Assembly (NCBI GenBank): GCA_934456315.1
Contig: CAKSHG010000075.1
Location: forward strand, 1 to 9,612
DNA length: 9,612 bases
Source of the DNA: an uncultured Oscillospiraceae bacterium
Lineage (GTDB): Bacteria; Bacillota; Clostridia; Oscillospirales; Ruminococcaceae
Direction of reading: 5' to 3'
Shown here: positions 6,641-9,612 of the stretch, piece by piece
Numbering within the stretch: the stretch's first letter is position 1
Layout: each line of letters begins with the position of its first letter
The notes under the pieces: model-generated
What the model saw: the letters and a program-made list of their open reading frames with translations, nothing else
Database searches by the model: none
What the model was told of the DNA's origin: nothing
Made by a program: the position numbers and the translations under genes

Positions 6641-7435
6641 ATGACTGAACTGGTTTTTTCGCAGGAAAGTATCTGGTCGCTTGCGGCGATGGCTGTGTTC
6701 GGGATACTGCTTCCGGTCGCCGCAGTGCTGGTATGGAGGCTGGCGCTGCATAAGGGAAACATGCGCTCCGTATTTATCGGAGCGGGAATGTTCTTCCTGT
6801 TTGCGATAATCCTGGAGCGGCTGCTGCACATGGCGGTAATGCCGCTGGTTTCCGGGAACATCGTGCTGACCGCGCTGTACGGCGGTCTTGCCGCCGGAGT
6901 GTTCGAGGAAACGGCACGGTTCCTAAGCTTCAGATTCCTGATGAGAAACGACCGCAGCGCAGAAAGCGCGGTTTCCTACGGGTTGGGTCACGGCGGCTTC
7001 GAGGCGATATATCTTCTCGGACTGACCGCGGTGAGCGCGCTGATGATGGCGGCGTCGGTGAGCTCCATGGGAGTCACCGAGTTCCTGAACAGCGCTTCCG
7101 GCGGCAGTGAAGCAGTCGCAGAGCAGCTCCGGGCGCAGCTTGAGGGATTCGCGCAGGTGAACGCGGCAAATGCTGCTCTGTCGATATTCGAGCGTATCGT
7201 TGCGATGACGCTGCATGTTTCGCTGTCCGTGCTTGTGATGGAAGCAGTGATGGTAAAGGGCAGAATGTGGCTGTATCCCGCCGCGATAGTTATCCATGCG
7301 CTGATGGACGTCCCGGCGGTGCTGTACCAGTGCGGTGCAATACCGCTGCCGGTATGCGAGATCATTATGACAGCGTTCACGGCGGTGTGGGCTGTCGTTG
7401 CATTCAGGCGCTACAAATTCCTGAAAAAGCAGTAA
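6641..7435 (+). CDS. YhfC-family intramembrane metalloprotease (CPBP/PrsW-like)
   Basis: Polytopic membrane protein of 264 residues with about seven hydrophobic segments. The motifs expected of this glutamic-type/metallo intramembrane protease superfamily are present: Glu89-Glu90 with Arg93 (FEETARF), His117 with Glu121 (GLGHGGFEAI), Glu184 and His192 (FERIVAMTLHVSL) and His219 with Asp223 (IHALMD). All lie in or next to predicted membrane helices, so the active site looks intact. Related CPBP proteins process prenylated proteins or act in bacteriocin self-immunity; the YhfC branch has no well-defined substrate. The ATG is preceded by AAGGAGG (6630-6636), which overlaps the SPFH stop codon, so translation is probably coupled. 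Between the membrane segments near 145-178 is an Ala/Gln/Glu-rich loop. A purely structural role cannot be excluded. Confidence 0.85.
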   Translation: MTELVFSQESIWSLAAMAVFGILLPVAAVLVWRLALHKGNMRSVFIGAGMFFLFAIILERLLHMAVMPLVSGNIVLTALYGGLAAGVFEETARFLSFRFLMRNDRSAESAVSYGLGHGGFEAIYLLGLTAVSALMMAASVSSMGVTEFLNSASGGSEAVAEQLRAQLEGFAQVNAANAALSIFERIVAMTLHVSLSVLVMEAVMVKGRMWLYPAAIVIHALMDVPAVLYQCGAIPLPVCEIIMTAFTAVWAVVAFRRYKFLKKQ

Positions 7436-7450
7436 AGGGAGGTGAGCCGC

Positions 7451-7666
7451 GTGGCTGACGACGTTAAGAACGATAATAGCACAAACAACGCGAAGAAAGA
7501 AAAGAAGCAGATACCGCTGCGGCTCTCCGCAACTCTGTATAATGAGCTCATGCAGTGGGCGGAGGACGATTTCCGCTCGGTGAACGGGCAGATAGAGTAC
7601 CTGCTGACCGAATGCGTGAAGTACCGCAGGAAGCATTCCAGACCGGAAAAGGGGGAGGAAGAATGA
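7451..7666 (+). CDS. Ribbon-helix-helix (Arc-like) small protein
   Basis: Seventy-one residues, cytoplasmic. After a polar N-terminus rich in Asn and Lys, KEKKQIPLRLS (about 17-27) fits the DNA-contacting beta strand, ATLYNELMQWAEDD helix A, FRSVN the turn, and GQIEYLLTECVKYRRK helix B of an RHH fold; the tail is charged. Such proteins bind operators as dimers, often repressing their own operon. The GTG at 7451 has GGGAGG (7437-7442) eight bases upstream and is preferred to the GTG at 7442, which overlaps that site. It starts 15 bases after the protease gene and overlaps the next start codon by ATGA (7663-7666). The WAEDDFRS-NGQIEYLL pattern is like small Arc-like proteins next to SPFH genes in other Gram-positives. 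No toxin gene is adjacent, so an antitoxin role is not supported. Confidence 0.85.
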   Translation: MADDVKNDNSTNNAKKEKKQIPLRLSATLYNELMQWAEDDFRSVNGQIEYLLTECVKYRRKHSRPEKGEEE

Positions 7667-7697
7667 ACGATGGAGTGTTTACCTCATAAGCTACCTC

Positions 7698-8027
7698 GTG
7701 ACCCCGATCGTTCTGGGGATAGCCGGGCTGGTCAGCTGGAGATTTCCGCCGAAATACGGCGATAACGTCGGCTACAGGACGCAACGCTCCAAAAGCAGCG
7801 AGGCGGCGTGGGATTTCGCGCAGGTGTTCTGGGGAAGGCTGATACTGATCATCAGCATTCCGGTGCTTGCCGTGTCGGCGGCGGTCGGAGTTTTTCAGAC
7901 GGCGAACGATGTCGGAGAGGACGCAGGGCTGGTGATATGCTGTATTGTGATAGCGGTACAGCTGACCGGGTTGTTCGTCAGCATCGGGTGTACGGAATCC
8001 GCGCTGAAAAAGTGGTTTGGTAAATAA
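7698..8027 (+). CDS. SdpI-family membrane protein, N-terminus apparently frameshifted
   Basis: Small integral membrane protein related to the C-terminal domain of SdpI, the B. subtilis immunity protein and signal transducer for the SDP toxin. The diagnostic stretch is FPPKYGDNVGYRTQRSKSS (16-34 from GTG 7698) and AAWDFAQ, followed by hydrophobic segments near 48-66 and 77-98. Upstream signals point to a start at ATG 7663: it overlaps the RHH stop as ATGA and has GGGGGAGG four bases before it. That frame, however, reads MNDGVFTS and stops at 7687-7689. The SdpI frame upstream of 7698 is open but has no start codon, and it encodes YLISYLV, completing the first membrane helix. Adding one T to the TTT at 7678-7680 would join the two frames. 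As given, translation would need reinitiation at GTG 7698, with a shortened first helix. This may be a mutation or a sequencing error. Confidence 0.75.
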   Translation: MTPIVLGIAGLVSWRFPPKYGDNVGYRTQRSKSSEAAWDFAQVFWGRLILIISIPVLAVSAAVGVFQTANDVGEDAGLVICCIVIAVQLTGLFVSIGCTESALKKWFGK

Positions 8028-8031
8028 TAAA

Positions 8032-8086
8032 AGCGGCGGGTCGTTGGTTTGCAGCATGTGCGCTGTGAATCCGATGACCCGCCGTT
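8032..8086. terminator. Long bidirectional hairpin terminator between convergent operons
   Basis: A 9-bp GC-rich stem (8034-8042 with 8076-8084) continues inward through 8043-8047 with 8071-8075 (with GU pairs), then 8048-8055 with 8062-8070 around one bulge, closing on a loop of about six bases. The result is a hairpin of some 22-24 pairs. It starts five bases after the SdpI-family stop and ends 18 bases before the stop of the convergent EF-G-like gene. On the - strand it is followed by CTTTTATTATTT, a good terminator tail; on the + strand the tail (TTGGGTTATTTAATTT) is weaker. Confidence 0.8.
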
Positions 8087-8103
8087 GGGTTATTTAATTT
8101 CTG

Positions 8104-9612
8104 TCACGACTTGATTTCAGTTCCCGGAGGGAGCATGTCGTATCTTGCGAACTCTGCCGTAAATTCGCCCAGACCCTGGGTGATCTGACGGAGGGTCAGC
8201 GCGAAATCCCCGAGCTCCGCTTCCGGAGCTTCCGCGAGCAGTTCGCTCACTCCGTTTCCGATGGAGTTCATTCCGAGCACGGAGCCGCGGCGCTTTGAAA
8301 GCACGCTCATAACGTCGCCCTGCTTGTCTTCCGGGAGGATTATCTTCAGACTGTCTACAGGCTCGAGAAGATACGGCTGCGCTTCCTTCATGCAGTCTTT
8401 GAATGCCATCGAAGCCGCAGTCTTGAACGCCATTTCGGAGCTGTCCACCGGGTGGTAGCTTCCGTCGATGAGGGTGGCTTTCAGGCGTACCACCGGGAAG
8501 CCGCCGATGGAGCCGTGCTCCGCAGCCTCCTGAAGTCCCTTTTCGACCGCCGGGAAGAAATTCTTCGGAACGGCGCCGCCGAATACCTTTTCGCCGAACA
8601 GCAGCTCGTCGCCGTCATACGGCTCGAATTCTATCTTGACGTGCCCGTACTGACCATGACCGCCGGACTGCTTCTTGTATTTGCTCTCGATGGTGACAGG
8701 CTTGCGGATAGCCTCGCGGTACGCGATCTTCGGCTCGGACATCTTGACTTCCATACCGAATTTGGACTTGAGCTTTGCGCAGGCAACATCAAGGTGCTGG
8801 TCGCCGAGTCCGCCTATCATGCGCTGGTGGGTTTCGTGATTGTGGACGTACTTCAGCGTGGGGTCCTCCTCGAGCAGCCTGCGGATAGCGCCGGAGAGCT
8901 TGCCTTCGTCGCCGCCGCCAGCCAGATTGACCGCGCGGAAGTAGCATGCCTTCGGGAATTCCGTAGGCGCGAGCGCTGCAACGGCGTCCGGAGCGCAGAG
9001 CGTGTCGTTGGTCGCAGCTTCGAGCTTGGTCACGGCTACGATATCCCCGGCGAACGCCTCGGAGATCTCCTCCTGCTTCTTTCCGGTGAGCTTCAGCAGC
9101 TTGCCTATGCGGACGGTTTCGCCGGAGGTCGCATTAACTGCGGAAACGCCGGCGGCGAGCCTGCCCTGGATTATTTTCAGCATGCTTATCTTGCCGACGA
9201 ACGGGTCGGCAACTGTCTTGAACACGAAAGCCTTGAGCGGCTTGTTCTCGTCGTAATCGAGCACCTCGCCGTCAAGCTCCTCGAGCTTCCTTTCGTTGGG
9301 GGAGGGGAGCATGGAAACCACGGCGTCCAGCAGCATGTCAACGCCGGAGAGTGTGTCGTTCGCACAGCATACCAGCGGAGTTATCGCGCCGCTTGCAACG
9401 CCGTCGTGGATACCCTTCACAAGCTCGTCGTGGGTGAAATCCTCGCCGCTGAAGAACTTCTCCATGAATTCCTCGTTTGTTTCGGCGACAGCCTCCGCCA
9501 TGGAAGCGCGCAGACCTGCGATGCGGTTTTCGGACGCGGGCATGGGAACTTCAGTCGGAACGCCCTTGCTGTCGTACTTGTACGCTTTCATCGTCAGCAG
9601 ATTTATGTAAGC
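8104..9612 (-). CDS. EF-G-like translation factor, C-terminal two thirds (5' partial)
   Basis: Ribosomal translocase-like GTPase; the frame stays open through the right edge (AYINLLT precedes the Met at 9591), so that Met is internal and the GTP-binding half lies outside. Numbering from that Met, 1-110 is the end of the G domain with G' (FMEKFFSGEDFTHDELVKGI, then GAITPLVCCA). Domain II is 117-200 (DPFVGKISMLKI, AGDIVAV), domain III about 213-290 (EEDPTL, GGLGDQHLDVA), domain IV about 291-405 (SGGHGQYGHV; SYHPVDSSEMAFK with His380, the conserved decoding-site tip residue) and domain V about 410-480. GDQHLD replaces the GELHLE of canonical EF-G, and domain III is divergent, which fits the EF-G2-type paralogues of Firmicutes rather than the str-operon fusA. 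No ribosomal protein genes are adjacent. The fold from domain II to V is intact. Confidence 0.9.
   Translation of the reverse strand, partial: AYINLLTMKAYKYDSKGVPTEVPMPASENRIAGLRASMAEAVAETNEEFMEKFFSGEDFTHDELVKGIHDGVASGAITPLVCCANDTLSGVDMLLDAVVSMLPSPNERKLEELDGEVLDYDENKPLKAFVFKTVADPFVGKISMLKIIQGRLAAGVSAVNATSGETVRIGKLLKLTGKKQEEISEAFAGDIVAVTKLEAATNDTLCAPDAVAALAPTEFPKACYFRAVNLAGGGDEGKLSGAIRRLLEEDPTLKYVHNHETHQRMIGGLGDQHLDVACAKLKSKFGMEVKMSEPKIAYREAIRKPVTIESKYKKQSGGHGQYGHVKIEFEPYDGDELLFGEKVFGGAVPKNFFPAVEKGLQEAAEHGSIGGFPVVRLKATLIDGSYHPVDSSEMAFKTAASMAFKDCMKEAQPYLLEPVDSLKIILPEDKQGDVMSVLSKRRGSVLGMNSIGNGVSELLAEAPEAELGDFALTLRQITQGLGEFTAEFARYDMLPPGTEIKS

Noticed and set aside
7442..7666. Toxin-antitoxin pair formed by the RHH protein and its neighbour
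   Set aside because: The adjacent products are an intramembrane protease and an SdpI-family protein, not a known small toxin such as RelE, PIN or MazF.
7663..7689. Programmed -1 frameshifting or a functional leader peptide MNDGVFTS
   Set aside because: No X XXY YYZ slippery heptamer occurs and no downstream stimulatory structure is evident; a simple indel explains the pattern better.
9570..9591. ATG at 9591 as the true start of the EF-G-like gene
   Set aside because: The frame continues open to the window edge with family-like sequence, no ribosome binding site precedes it, and the GTPase domain would be missing.

Overview
The window looks like chromosomal DNA of an anaerobic, moderately GC-rich Firmicute, most likely a gut or rumen Oscillospiraceae/Ruminococcus-type clostridium. 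This is inferred from strong AGGAGG-type ribosome binding sites, TTG/GTG starts next to ATG, sigma-A promoters with TGnTATAAT extended -10 elements, the clostridial form of AspRS and EF-G-like factor, and a glycosidase beside a chemoreceptor. No tRNA, rRNA, CRISPR array, insertion sequence or phage gene is visible.

Layout. Positions 1-78 are the tail of an unidentified + strand gene, closed by a hairpin. A consensus promoter (133-161) and a structured leader precede aspS (+, to 2092; aspartyl-tRNA synthetase), which ends at a strong terminator. On the - strand, 2179-3489 encodes a probably cytoplasmic GH43 glycosidase with a C-terminal CBM6-like module. A 342-bp AT-rich intergenic region carries divergent promoters for this gene and for a + strand methyl-accepting chemotaxis protein (3832-5520), which has its own terminator. 

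From 5582 to about 8086 lies the most unusual unit: one consensus promoter drives a tight four-gene operon encoding a two-TM SPFH/Band 7 protein, a YhfC-type intramembrane metalloprotease, a small ribbon-helix-helix (RHH) protein and an SdpI-family membrane protein. Three of the four products are membrane proteins and the fourth is a probable DNA-binding regulator. The set reads as a membrane-surveillance or immunity-like module. The SdpI-family gene appears to carry a 1-base frameshift close to its start. A long bidirectional hairpin then separates this operon from a convergent - strand EF-G-like translation factor whose N-terminal GTPase half lies beyond the right edge.

The flanking genes (aspS, the EF-G-like factor) are housekeeping genes, the GH43/chemoreceptor pair suits a plant-polysaccharide forager, and the SPFH-YhfC-RHH-SdpI operon is the best candidate for a little-described system. 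All functional calls come from reading motifs and from knowledge of the families; no database search was run.
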